A stretch of DNA of 64,000 bases from an uncultured Clostridia bacterium. Lineage in GTDB: Bacteria; Bacillota; Clostridia; TANB77; CAG-508. The notes below the pieces were generated by a model that was given only the letters and a program-made list of their open reading frames with translations, searched no databases and had not been told where the DNA came from. Position 1 is the first letter of the stretch; every line of letters starts with the position of its first letter. Where the stretch lies: the NCBI GenBank assembly GCA_934122085.1, contig CAKOVS010000003.1:62001-126000 (forward strand). Reading direction: 5' to 3'. The position numbers and the translations under genes are program-made. Positions 25,197-32,321 of this stretch are shown piece after piece.

Positions 25197-25775
25197 TTAA
25201 TCAATATAATTTTTCAAGATATCATAAACTTTTTGAGTTGGAAGTCCAACAATACTAGTATAATTTCCATCAATTTTGTCGACAAATACACAAAATTCAT
25301 TTTGAATACCATATGCTCCTGCTTTGTCCATTGCTTTTCCTGAGTCAACCCATTTTTCTATTTCTTGTTCTGACATTTCTTTTAAGAATACTTTTACTTC
25401 ATCAAATGTTTTGTATTCTTTGTACACACCATCTTTTTCAATTAAAATGCTTAATCCTGTGATTACACTATGTGTCCTATCTCCTTCTAAAAGTTCTTTT
25501 ATCATTTGAATTGCATTTTCTCTACTTTTTGGTTTTCCATATATCTTACCTTTTTTGGTTACAATCGTGTCTGAACCAATTACTACTCTGTCTCCTGATG
25601 TTTTTTCGAAAACATCTTTTGCTTTTATATATGCTAGTCTTTCAGTTTGTTGTTCTGGAGTTAGTCCTTCTTTTAAACTTTCATCTACACCACTTACTAT
25701 AATTTCGAATTTTGGTGTTATTAAACTTAATAGTTCTTTTCTTCTTGGAGAACCTGAAGCTAATATTATTCTCAT
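25197..25775 (-). CDS. maf: Maf family nucleoside triphosphate pyrophosphatase
   Basis: 192 residues from the ATG at 25775, with AAGGAA about 10 bases upstream. RIILASGSPRRKELL is the Maf N-terminal signature. SGVDES, AYIKAKDV, VIGSDTIV, GKPKSRENA and GKAMDKAGAYGIQ are the remaining conserved blocks, including the catalytic SDT region. Full length. Maf removes non-canonical or methylated pyrimidine nucleotides and has been linked to septum formation in Bacillus. Confidence 0.9.
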   Translation of the reverse strand: MRIILASGSPRRKELLSLITPKFEIIVSGVDESLKEGLTPEQQTERLAYIKAKDVFEKTSGDRVVIGSDTIVTKKGKIYGKPKSRENAIQMIKELLEGDRTHSVITGLSILIEKDGVYKEYKTFDEVKVFLKEMSEQEIEKWVDSGKAMDKAGAYGIQNEFCVFVDKIDGNYTSIVGLPTQKVYDILKNYID

Positions 25776-25930
25776 TTTTATCACATTCCTTACATTTTAA
25801 TCTTGTTCATATTTTTAATTCTTATTCTTTTATATCAAGTTTCCTATATTGGCCTAATAAGAATATATCACATTTTTATCAATTTTTCTATTATATTAAT
25901 TATTTTTTTACAAATTGACATTTTATTTTT

Positions 25931-26460
25931 TTGATGTTAGAATTTCTTTATAAAATTATAGGAGATAAACTTATGATATTATATAACAAATTTTTAATTA
26001 ATTTAATTAATTCTCAAAGATCTTCTAATATTGTAGAAGGTAAAGAATTCGATTATAATGATGTATTTTCTAAGAAATTGGATGATTATTGTAAAATTTC
26101 TTATGAAGATTATTTAGCAAACCAAAATGATAAATCATTTTTAAGTGATATTGACACTTTAGATAAAAATAGAGCACAGGTAGGACTTGTTATAGAAAAT
26201 GTTTCAAAACTACTTGTAAAACATTTGCTTCTCGCAAAGCTTATGAGGAAAGAGTGCTAGAAGATGAAGCAGAACTTGCATATAAAAGAGAATATCAGAG
26301 AAGAATTACACAAATTTATAGAACGGATAAAGAAAATAAACAAGCAAGTAGAGAAGAATTTATGATTTGGAAGATAAAAGCAAGAAAAGAATTAAAAAAA
26401 TATCGAGAAAATAAAATTTCTAGTTATGATTTTTGCGATTGGATAAAAAAACATAAATAA
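25931..26460 (+). pseudogene. Decayed DUF6076-like gene fragment
   Basis: Two short overlapping frames. The first (DYNDVFSKKLDDYCKISYEDYLANQ) ends near 26260. In the other frame a cysteine-containing segment continues SRKAYEERVLEDEAELAYKREYQRRITQIYRTDKE and ends YDFCDWIKKHK, the same C-terminal plan as the DUF6076-like gene at 13.6-14.8 kb. Much of the N-terminus and the zinc site are missing. Remnant of a mobile-element gene. Confidence 0.55.
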
Positions 26461-26527
26461 AAATTAATCAATATATGTTTAATATTAAAAACAAATTGTA
26501 TTTTGCATATAGAATTATTTTAAATTA

Positions 26528-26556
26528 TTGTTTTTTGGAGAATTATAGAGTATAAT
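26528..26556 (+). promoter_or_regulatory. Promoter of the type I toxin mRNA
   Basis: TTGTTT, 17-base spacer, TATAAT. The mRNA would begin near 26562, immediately before the 5' stem. Confidence 0.7.
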
Positions 26557-26562
26557 GCATTT

Positions 26563-26594
26563 ATCCTTTTCAAAGGAAATCTTTGGGAAAGGAT
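26563..26594 (+). promoter_or_regulatory. 5' UTR stem that sequesters the toxin ribosome site
   Basis: ATCCTTTTC (26563-26571) pairs with GGAAAGGAT (26586-26594), one G-U pair included, burying the AAAGGA Shine-Dalgarno. Fst mRNAs have an equivalent stem that blocks translation in cis. Confidence 0.7.
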
Positions 26595-26621
26595 GTGAAC
26601 ATTTTGAGTTCATTTGACTTA
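26594..26621. repeat. Direct repeat a, copy in the toxin start region
   Basis: TGTGAACATTT, AGTTC and GACTTA in order; covers the toxin start codon and matches 26775-26800 with small indels. Confidence 0.8.
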
Positions 26622-26693
26622 ATATGGCGTCTTATTGTTTTATTATTACTTAGCTTAAGTGATAGCAATAAAGATGACAATTCTCAAGACTAG
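26604..26693 (+). CDS. Small membrane peptide, candidate Fst-like type I toxin
   Basis: 29 residues from a TTG start 10 bases after AAAGGA (an in-frame GTG at 26595 is too close to the ribosome site). The peptide has a short N-terminus, one hydrophobic segment (LIWRLIVLLLLSL) and a hydrophilic acidic tail (SDSNKDDNSQD), the general plan of Fst/Ldr-type toxins that act on the membrane. The canonical mid-membrane Pro is absent. It is flanked by its own promoter, sequestering stem and terminator, and faces a convergent small RNA that can pair with its start region. The toxin call rests on architecture, not on sequence similarity. Confidence 0.72.
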   Translation: MSSFDLIWRLIVLLLLSLSDSNKDDNSQD

Positions 26694-26704
26694 CAAAAGC
26701 TAGG

Positions 26705-26738
26705 AGGCAGTCTGACCAACTGCCTTTATTTTATTTTT
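26705..26738 (+). terminator. Terminator of the toxin mRNA with GACCAA loop
   Basis: AGGCAGT and ACTGCCT pair around CTGACCA, then TTATTTTATTTTT. Loop and flank GACCAA are the exact complement of UUGGUC in the antitoxin RNA terminator loop. Confidence 0.8.
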
Positions 26739-26741
26739 GCA

Positions 26742-26816
26742 CACAAAAAAAGAGATATGCGACCAACATATCTCTGTGAACATTTAAGTTCTTCGACTTA
26801 TTCTCTTGCTTAAGCT
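26742..26816 (-). ncRNA. Candidate RNA antitoxin (RNA II-like), about 75 nt
   Basis: Delimited by a consensus promoter (26823-26851, minus strand) and the terminator hairpin AGAGATATG/CATATCTCT (26751-26775) with eight U. Its 5' half is complementary to the toxin start region at a distance, because 26775-26800 is a direct repeat of 26594-26621 and 26808-26814 repeats 26652-26659. Its terminator loop UUGGUCG has a YUNR U-turn and can kiss the GACCAA of the mRNA terminator. This is the RNA II layout of the pAD1 par locus. Confidence 0.78.
26775..26800. repeat. Direct repeat a, copy in the antitoxin RNA gene
   Basis: TGTGAACATTTAAGTTCTTC followed by GACTTA. Transcribed in the opposite direction to the first copy, it gives an RNA complementary to the toxin start. 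Confidence 0.8.
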
Positions 26817-26822
26817 AAATAT

Positions 26823-26851
26823 AGTATACTACTTTTTTTAGTATATGTCAA
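26823..26851 (-). promoter_or_regulatory. Promoter of the antitoxin RNA
   Basis: Minus-strand TTGACA, 17-base spacer, TATACT: stronger than the toxin promoter, as expected for an antitoxin made in excess. Confidence 0.8.
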
Positions 26852-26970
26852 ATGGTTTTTGAATATTCAAAAAATTTTTTTATAGTTCAATAATTTAAAA
26901 TGTAAGTCAAAAATTTTTTAAAATATAACATATAAAAATAAGTAAAAGTAAGGCCTGATTTACATAAAAA

Positions 26971-26999
26971 TTGACCTTTCCCATATTTTATGATAAAAT
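26971..26999 (+). promoter_or_regulatory. Promoter of the 27093 gene
   Basis: TTGACC, 17-base spacer, TAAAAT. The 90-base leader contains a small hairpin CACTTG...CAAGTG (27028-27047). Confidence 0.65.
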
Positions 27000-27092
27000 A
27001 TAAATGTTAACGTAAACTTAGAATAAGCACTTGGAGAAAGGCAAGTGTAATATTGTAACCTAAAAAAATGAAGATAAAGAGGAGAGAACATT

Positions 27093-27557
27093 ATGATGGA
27101 GACTACAATTATGACAGAAGGAACAATGGACAAGGCAGTTTATTTGAAAATTGAGAATGAAGATGTACAATTTATAGGATTTGTAAAATCTAACATCTCA
27201 ATGACACAAGAAATGGAGGAGGTTGCAAATAAGATTCTTTCTACATTATACGACGTATGGACACAAAAATACGACCGTATTAATTGGATTACTCATAATT
27301 CAGAATTTAGATATGAATCATTGAAGAAACCGTTATTGGTTGCTTGGAATGCTGAAAAATCTAAATTAATTGATACCAAAAAAGCTTGTATGTCGATTAC
27401 AGCGATATGCAATTTTCCTAAAAAGAAAAAAGCTTTTTGGGTAAATACGGGAAGTGATATGGTCTATGCAAGTAAAAGAGGAGGAAAAGTTTTAGAAGCA
27501 TTATGCACACAGACCAAAAAACTTAAAACCTTTAATATATCTTCAATGCTCTCATAA
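27093..27557 (+). CDS. Unknown protein, probably truncated by a mobile-element junction
   Basis: 154 residues, not recognised (VYLKIENEDVQFIGFVKSN, YDRINWITHNSEFRYESLKKPLLVAWNAEKSK, KKKAFWVNTGSDMVYASKRGGKVLEAL). A good promoter and AGGAGAG site precede it, so it is or was expressed. The last 8-10 codons overlap a minus-strand coding fragment of an older mobile element (start near 27605), so the original C-terminus was probably lost near 27527. Confidence 0.6.
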   Translation: MMETTIMTEGTMDKAVYLKIENEDVQFIGFVKSNISMTQEMEEVANKILSTLYDVWTQKYDRINWITHNSEFRYESLKKPLLVAWNAEKSKLIDTKKACMSITAICNFPKKKKAFWVNTGSDMVYASKRGGKVLEALCTQTKKLKTFNISSMLS

Positions 27558-27605
27558 AAGTCATCGCTATATTCTTCTATAAATGGCTTTAATTTTTCTT
27601 CCATT
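27530..27605 (-). pseudogene. 5' fragment of a mobile-element gene
   Basis: An ATG at 27605 with a GGGGGAT site starts a frame MEEKLKPFIEEYSDDFYE and SIEDILKV, which is cut off where the 27093 gene begins to read in the opposite direction. It follows tnpV remains in the same orientation. The junction marks the left edge of the insertion. Confidence 0.5.
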
Positions 27606-27615
27606 GCAAATCCCC

Positions 27616-27966
27616 CTATACATAAATTAATTCATTAAATATAATTTCTTCAGCACGATTTTTAATTGAATTCATTTTGACAACCCAATCAAGTTGATTT
27701 ATGGCTTTTAATTCTTCTATGATATTTTCCTGTTCTGCCAATTGTTTCATTAGCAGGTTATATCTATTAGTTACTATTTTATCAATTTCCTGTAAGTGCT
27801 TACTTAATTTATCTTACATTAGTAATATTGTATATTCTGCTTTCTTTTGAGTTTTTAAATAATTTAATCTCATTCTTCCATACTTTCCTAATTCATAATT
27901 TTTAGTATTAGAGATTACTAAGTTAGGAATATAGTAATTTCCACATTTTTTATAATCTATTTCCAT
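27616..27966 (-). pseudogene. tnpV-like transposon protein with an internal stop
   Basis: 117 codons including one in-frame TAA at codon 51 (27814-27816). The flanking translation fits TnpV of Tn4451-like elements: YYIPNLVI, YGRMRLNYLKTQKKAEYT, then after the stop LMKQLAEQENIIEELKAINQLDWVVKMNSI and ELIYV. Otherwise the frame is intact, so inactivation is by a point mutation. Confidence 0.75.
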
Positions 27967-27982
27967 GTTTATTAAATCCTTT

Positions 27983-28262
27983 CTACATTTCAAAATCTAT
28001 TTCATTATCTTCCTTTTCAAAATGACTTGTATCAAGTTGCTTCTCAAAATTGATATACGAATATGTTTCTTTATTAAAATCTCTTATAAGGTCATCCTCG
28101 CAAGGATATGAAAATTTATGACATAACCATTTAAGAAACTTTTTTAAGTTATTTTAAAATTTATCAATTACTTTGTTTAAGCCTTTATTTTCTTTTTCTA
28201 ATTCTTTTATTTTTTTCTTATATTTGTGTTCTAGGCGATTAATTTTATTTTCATATTCAAAT
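27983..28262 (-). pseudogene. C-terminal remnant of a Mob/Pre-type relaxase
   Basis: A coiled-coil segment (YENKINRLEHKYKKKIKELEK, ENKGLNKVIDKF), an in-frame stop, then FLKWLCHKFSYPCEDDLIRDF and a tail ending in DNEIDFEM. This is the usual C-terminus of plasmid recombination/mobilization enzymes in Clostridia. The catalytic N-terminus is gone. Confidence 0.5.
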
Positions 28263-28273
28263 TTTATTTTTTT

Positions 28274-28819
28274 TCACTTTTTTGCTTTTATCAATAAAAG
28301 TTCATCATTGCTTTTAGGATTGATAGAATCAGTATTGATTATATTATGTTTGATATTATTAGTATTGATTCCTTGTAAAATTTCCAGTTCTTGAACTGTA
28401 GATTTTACATCTCTAGAACTGTAATTTTTACAGTTTTGCAACTGTAGATTTTCCTGTTCTGCAATTTCTTCATGTTGTATTTTTCCAACATATATTAGAT
28501 TAGGTTTTCCTAAACCTTGTCTTTTCTCAAATATTAATCTAGTTTCAGCTAGTTGTTTAGACGCTTTTATTACTGTTTTTTCTGATAGACCTAATTTGTC
28601 TTGAACTTCTTGTCTTGTAAAAATAAGATAAATATTATTTTCACTATCTATCCAATTATTTTTTTGTGATAGTGTTAATCTATCAATTATAAAAGCATAA
28701 AGTATTTTACTATCTGAATTTAGTTTATCTTTATATAATGAATTTTCAAATAATTCTTGTGGTATTTGATAATATCTATTTTCTAGTGTTTCATTTGATT
28801 TGTATGGGATAAATTCCAT
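28274..28819 (-). CDS. RepA N-terminal-domain replication initiator (shortened)
   Basis: 181 residues. YYQIPQELFENSLYKDKLNSDSKILYAFIIDRLTLS, then a winged helix with FTRQEVQDKLGLSEKTVIKASKQLAETRLIF, is the RepA_N family of plasmid/ICE initiators. The C-terminus stops at KAKK and runs in the same frame into relaxase remains, so a deletion probably fused the two. AAGGAG precedes the ATG. Remnant of the older element rather than of the intact one to the right. Confidence 0.75.
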   Translation of the reverse strand: MEFIPYKSNETLENRYYQIPQELFENSLYKDKLNSDSKILYAFIIDRLTLSQKNNWIDSENNIYLIFTRQEVQDKLGLSEKTVIKASKQLAETRLIFEKRQGLGKPNLIYVGKIQHEEIAEQENLQLQNCKNYSSRDVKSTVQELEILQGINTNNIKHNIINTDSINPKSNDELLLIKAKK

Positions 28820-28983
28820 AAATAAGTTCTCCTTTCAATTTGTTATGAAGAACTTTGAAATTATTGAAATAATTCAAGCAAAATTGCTTTGTTAAAATTT
28901 GTTGAAATTTTATAATTTTCTTTGTTGAAATGTTTGGTTGAAGAAAATAACCGAATTTTATAAAATTTTTCTGAACTCAAAAA

Positions 28984-29024
28984 AATTATGCTATTCTCAA
29001 ATTTCTTTGAAAAATAGCATAATT
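28984..29024. repeat. 12-bp perfect inverted repeat
   Basis: AATTATGCTATT...AATAGCATAATT with a 17-base spacer, upstream of the RepA-like gene. Possible origin- or terminator-related dyad of the older element. The rest of 28820-29081 holds no gene. Confidence 0.5.
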
Positions 29025-29081
29025 CATAACTTTTGAATTTTTATAAATTCTCTTAAATTCCCTTGAAAAAGGGGCAAAATA

Positions 29082-29094
29082 TGGTCGAGGCGAC
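29082..29094. repeat. attL of the tRNA-Pro mobilizable element
   Basis: TGGTCGAGGCGAC, identical to the 3' end (with CCA) of the tRNA-Pro gene at 37498-37510. The sequence beyond it is not tRNA-like. Confidence 0.85.
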
Positions 29095-29143
29095 GAGAGT
29101 TTACCAGCCCAAACTAGCTTATTTTATTGCATTTTAGAATTTT

Positions 29144-29168
29144 CTGAATGTAGTTTGAATGCAGTAAC
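29144..29168. repeat. Subterminal repeat, left copy
   Basis: CTGAATGTAG then TTTGAATGCAGTAAC. A 26-bp copy with one extra base lies at 37376-37401 in the same orientation. Likely integrase arm-binding sites. Confidence 0.65.
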
Positions 29169-30154
29169 TATTCTAAATTTAAAATATCTCCAAGTAATAA
29201 ATATGTATAAATTACGTAACTTTTTGCTTCATTTAAATTTATTTTATCGTGTGTTCCCTTACAAGCTGCATTATTTACGGAATCTATTCTATTACCTATA
29301 TATGATAAATTTGACCCAACAATAGCATTATATGTAGAACTCTTGCTTTTACTTTCTATATATTGAATTAATCTATTAACATATTGTTCTTCACCTAATT
29401 TTATTTCTTTTTTTCCAATAAAAATTGATTCTGGTTTGGGTGGATATAAATTGTCTGCAACTTCCTTTAATTTTCTTCTACAAGTATGTACAGCATTAGC
29501 CCAATCTTCTGGATTATTAGAATCCATATTAAGAAATATTGACGAAAACTTTCTAATAGTTTCTGGGCATAAATTTAGCAATTTGACATCTACTATTTTT
29601 CTTTTTTCGGTAAATATATCTTCAACTGTATTACTATATGTTAACTGATTATATATTTTTAAAGTATAATCATAAATTTTTCCTTTTACGATACCTATTC
29701 TTTTTTCATACTTTTTTATTATTGCTACGATACCATTTCTTTCAACTACATTTTTTGCACAAGAAATCATATATGGTGTAAAATCTGCCCCATAAGATTG
29801 AGGATCTTTTGCTGATTTCATTCTTTCAGTTTGTATATTTATAGTTTCTAGCATTTCAGCAATTGTTTCTGTATATGCTAACTCTTGTTTTTCTTTTTTG
29901 TCATTAGTTTCAATATAGATTCTTCCAGCAATTTTGCATATTTCCCATGCTCTATTGGTAAGATATCCTTCCTTATCTATCGGATATCCAGAAGATTCAT
30001 AGCTAAAAAAATCAATTCCTTGTTCATCTCCCATTAATCTACAAAGTCGTAATCCTTTTAATATTATATTATCCATTGGTATCTCTGATAATTCTATATT
30101 TTTTAAAATTTCTTCTGCTAAAGTTTCACATTCCTCTATATTTTTTATTTTCAT
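29168..30154 (-). CDS. AbiTii-domain abortive-infection-like protein
   Basis: 328 residues. The N-terminal 60 (LAEEILKNIELSEIPMDNIILKGLRLCRLMGDEQGIDFFSYESSGYP) match the AbiTii domain, with its IPM-I-LKGLRLCRL and GYP elements. The rest is helical, with HTCRRKLKEVADNLYPP and NAACKGTHDKINLNEAKSYVIY. The HD-K segment resembles C-terminal parts of other abortive-infection proteins. It is at the left edge of the mobilizable element, coupled to the Fic gene. Presumed cargo that protects the host or the element. Confidence 0.72.
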   Translation of the reverse strand: MKIKNIEECETLAEEILKNIELSEIPMDNIILKGLRLCRLMGDEQGIDFFSYESSGYPIDKEGYLTNRAWEICKIAGRIYIETNDKKEKQELAYTETIAEMLETINIQTERMKSAKDPQSYGADFTPYMISCAKNVVERNGIVAIIKKYEKRIGIVKGKIYDYTLKIYNQLTYSNTVEDIFTEKRKIVDVKLLNLCPETIRKFSSIFLNMDSNNPEDWANAVHTCRRKLKEVADNLYPPKPESIFIGKKEIKLGEEQYVNRLIQYIESKSKSSTYNAIVGSNLSYIGNRIDSVNNAACKGTHDKINLNEAKSYVIYTYLLLGDILNLE

Positions 30155-30178
30155 TTATAATTACTCCTTGCTACAACA

Positions 30179-30862
30179 TTAATTTTTTTCATACCCAAAT
30201 TTTTTCATTCTTTCTTTTTCTCTAGTAGATAAATCTTTTAGCCATTCAGCTAAGCCATTACTATCATTATTTCTCAAAAATTCAAAATACTTTACCCTAT
30301 CCTCTTTTGCTATAACAACAGGTGGCAAATTATTTTTTAAAAATTCATAATTTATAAGTAATCTACCAGTTCTACCATTTCCATCTTCAAAAGGATGTAT
30401 TCTTTCAAATTCGATATGATATCTAGCAATTTTAGTAAATATATCTTGCTCGTCGTGATTATAATTGTATATATAATACATCATTAAATTTGGCACTTTT
30501 TCAGGTTCAGGTGGAATATGTTCACTACCTTGAATGAATACCTGTACAGCTCTATAACCTTCAGTATCTTTAATATCTCTGTTTATAATTTCATTTAATT
30601 TCTTTATAAGTCTTTCATCAAATTCTTCATTATTTTGTAAATTTTTAAAAACTAATTCTAATGCTTTTTTATGATTGATAGCCTCATATATTTCTCTTGG
30701 CTCTTTTCCTTCTATTTTAAAGCTATTGTCATTATAAAGAATAGCATAAGTTTCAGCATAAGTAAGTGTACTTCCTTCAATAGCATTTGAATGATAAGTA
30801 CTTCTTGTAATTAAATCTTCTAAATAATCTTTATTATTTAAAATAAATTCTAAAATAGTCAT
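30179..30862 (-). CDS. Fic family protein (AMP-transferase fold, class II-type inhibition)
   Basis: 227 residues. The catalytic motif HPFEDGNGRTGR is intact at 156-167. An N-terminal inhibitory helix S-N-A-I-E-G (25-30) matches the (S/T)xxxE(G/N) motif known to keep Fic enzymes off until relieved. No extra domain. It lies between the repressor gene and the AbiTii-like gene, all leftward. Such enzymes modify protein hydroxyls with AMP or other nucleotides. Whether it is a toxin, an effector or a regulator of the neighbours cannot be told. Confidence 0.88.
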   Translation of the reverse strand: MTILEFILNNKDYLEDLITRSTYHSNAIEGSTLTYAETYAILYNDNSFKIEGKEPREIYEAINHKKALELVFKNLQNNEEFDERLIKKLNEIINRDIKDTEGYRAVQVFIQGSEHIPPEPEKVPNLMMYYIYNYNHDEQDIFTKIARYHIEFERIHPFEDGNGRTGRLLINYEFLKNNLPPVVIAKEDRVKYFEFLRNNDSNGLAEWLKDLSTREKERMKKFGYEKN

Positions 30863-30876
30863 AGTTTTCCTCTTTT

Positions 30877-31626
30877 CTATAATCTTTTCATTATATCTAT
30901 ATACTCACCAGCAGTTAAAACTGTTTTAGGCAAATGTAATTGAGTATAATAAGTATCTTTATTTTTTTGATATATTGCATCAATAATTTTACAATTTTCA
31001 TCTTTATCAATTGTCATTACTAAACCAAGCACATTATATTTTTGTGATAATTTTGTAGTATATAAAGCAATTCTATCAGTAGCATCAAGTGGCATTTCTT
31101 CGTCATCAAAAGAATCAATTTCAACAATTATAATACTATTTTTTAAATCTTTAATTTTCAACATAATTTGTGGCTTAGGATCATTGCTCTTTACAAAATC
31201 ATTAAATATATTAGCTATTTTTAGCATAGAAATATTTGTATTTGTTATAGTTTCTCCAAAAGTAGTTTTTCCTACACCACAACATAATTCGTTTATCGCA
31301 GTGTTTAGTGTAGTGTCATTTTTGTAGATTTCTTTAACTTTATTCATTCTCTTTTTTGTGAAGTTGTATTTATCTTTAATACCCGATATATCAAGTGTAG
31401 ATATATCTGTTTCATCTACAAAAACATCTGGTGTTCTACCTAATAAATAATCAATTGACACATTAAAAATTGTTGACAATTTTTTTATTGCTTCAATATT
31501 GGGTTCTCTCATATCTAATTCATATTTTGATATTGCTGCAGGCTCTACTCCTAATTTAGTAGCAATATCTTTTTGTGTAAAGCCATTTTTCTCTCTTAAA
31601 TACTTTATTCTTTCCCCATTTGTCAT
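30877..31626 (-). CDS. XRE-family repressor of the mobilizable element
   Basis: 249 residues. The N-terminal HTH (MTNGERIKYLREKNGFTQKD, then IATKLGVEPAAISKYE) is a Cro/C1-type domain. A C-terminal domain of about 170 residues (INELCCGVGKTTFGET, MLKIKDLKNSIIIVEIDSFDDEE) is unknown; it lacks an S-K protease dyad, so it is not a LexA-like repressor. It faces the excisionase gene across an intergenic region with four copies of TATCC-N5-GGATA, one overlapping its own start region. Likely the lysogeny-type switch, controlling Fic and AbiTii too. Confidence 0.82.
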   Translation of the reverse strand: MTNGERIKYLREKNGFTQKDIATKLGVEPAAISKYELDMREPNIEAIKKLSTIFNVSIDYLLGRTPDVFVDETDISTLDISGIKDKYNFTKKRMNKVKEIYKNDTTLNTAINELCCGVGKTTFGETITNTNISMLKIANIFNDFVKSNDPKPQIMLKIKDLKNSIIIVEIDSFDDEEMPLDATDRIALYTTKLSQKYNVLGLVMTIDKDENCKIIDAIYQKNKDTYYTQLHLPKTVLTAGEYIDIMKRL

Positions 31627-31665
31627 AGTTTTTTCTCCTTCTTAATTTATGTATAAATTTTATCA

Positions 31666-31680
31666 TATCCATTTTGGAAA
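31666..31680. promoter_or_regulatory. Operator-like dyad O1 (TATCC-ATTTT-GGAAA)
   Basis: Imperfect copy of TATCC-N5-GGATA, 40 bases before the repressor gene start, placed to control that gene. Confidence 0.5.
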
Positions 31681-31753
31681 GTCAATGATTACTAAAAATT
31701 AAATATTTTTTACATAAAAGTTATAGAAAGTTCAAAAAATTTTGAAAAATATA

Positions 31754-31782
31754 TTGACATTATATCCATTATGGATTAATAT
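31754..31782 (+). promoter_or_regulatory. Rightward promoter overlapped by operators
   Basis: TTGACA, 17-base spacer, TAATAT. Operator O2 lies inside the spacer and O3 just after the -10, so the repressor would block excisionase/replication expression. Confidence 0.75.
31763..31777. promoter_or_regulatory. Operator O2 (TATCC-ATTAT-GGATT)
   Basis: Second copy, between the -35 and -10 of the rightward promoter. Confidence 0.65.
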
Positions 31783-31787
31783 ATAAA

Positions 31788-31802
31788 TATCCAAAACGGA
31801 TA
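31788..31802. promoter_or_regulatory. Operator O3 (TATCC-AAAAC-GGATA)
   Basis: Perfect 5-bp arms, just downstream of the -10 of the rightward promoter. Confidence 0.7.
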
Positions 31803-31874
31803 TAAATAGACTTGAAAGGAGGAATGCAATAAAAGTGAATATATAAATAACAATTTATTTTTTTACTCATTAAG

Positions 31875-31889
31875 TATCCAAAAAGGATA
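31875..31889. promoter_or_regulatory. Operator O4 (TATCC-AAAAA-GGATA)
   Basis: Perfect arms, 28 bases before the excisionase start, in the leader of the rightward transcript. Confidence 0.65.
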
Positions 31890-31916
31890 GATATAATTTT
31901 GAAGGAGGACAAAGTT

Positions 31917-32162
31917 ATGAATGAAAGTTTTAGTGAAGAACTTAAGAAAGAATTAGTAAAACAAGCTGTAAAAAGCTTGGATGACCCATTTAAAATGTTG
32001 ACTGTAAAAGATGTAGCAAAAGATTTATATATGGGGGAAAACAAAACAAACGAAATATTTAATCGTGCAGACTTCCCATCTGTTAATATAGGCAAAACTA
32101 GAAAAATACAAAAGATAGCCTATATTTTATGGAAGATGGAAAAAAGGATTGATGTTATATGA
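31917..32162 (+). CDS. Excisionase / small HTH protein of the mobilizable element
   Basis: 81 residues from the ATG at 31917, which has AAGGAGGA 8 bases upstream. LTVKDVAKDLYMGENKTNEIFNRADFPSVNIGKTRKIQ is the winged-HTH of the Tn916 Xis type. The stop overlaps the start of the next small gene (ATGA). First gene under the repressed promoter. Confidence 0.78.
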   Translation: MNESFSEELKKELVKQAVKSLDDPFKMLTVKDVAKDLYMGENKTNEIFNRADFPSVNIGKTRKIQKIAYILWKMEKRIDVI

Positions 32163-32314
32163 GAAATATAAAAAACATTTATACAAAAGCACACTTTAGC
32201 GAGCAGGCTTTTGCACAAATGCTACATAAAGACATTCGTAATCTTTATAAGAATATTATATCATTTTTCCTTACTTCTAACAATAGAAAATTAAGTAGAA
32301 ATATTAGAAAGTGA
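32159..32314 (+). CDS. 51-residue protein, coupled to the excisionase
   Basis: A short basic peptide (MRNIKNIYTKAHFSEQAFAQ... ending SRNIRK) whose ATG overlaps the excisionase stop as ATGA, and which ends 8 bases before the next start. Coupling on both sides argues for a real gene. Not recognised; ICE excisionase operons in Clostridia often contain such small helical proteins. Confidence 0.55.
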   Translation: MRNIKNIYTKAHFSEQAFAQMLHKDIRNLYKNIISFFLTSNNRKLSRNIRK

Positions 32315-32321
32315 GTAGATT

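Noticed and set aside
25472..25918. Several long plus-strand frames opposite maf and other minus-strand genes
   Set aside because: They are hydrophobic shadow frames typical of A/T-rich antisense strands, without ribosome sites.
27028..27047. Riboswitch in the leader of the 27093 gene
   Set aside because: Only a 6-bp hairpin is visible; no match to a known aptamer such as preQ1.
27814..27816. TAA in tnpV as a recoded sense codon
   Set aside because: All other genes end normally at TAA and the flanking element is clearly decayed; a point mutation is simpler.
32159..32314. Region after the excisionase as untranslated leader
   Set aside because: The ATGA overlap and tight spacing on both sides favour a small coupled gene, so it is listed as such.
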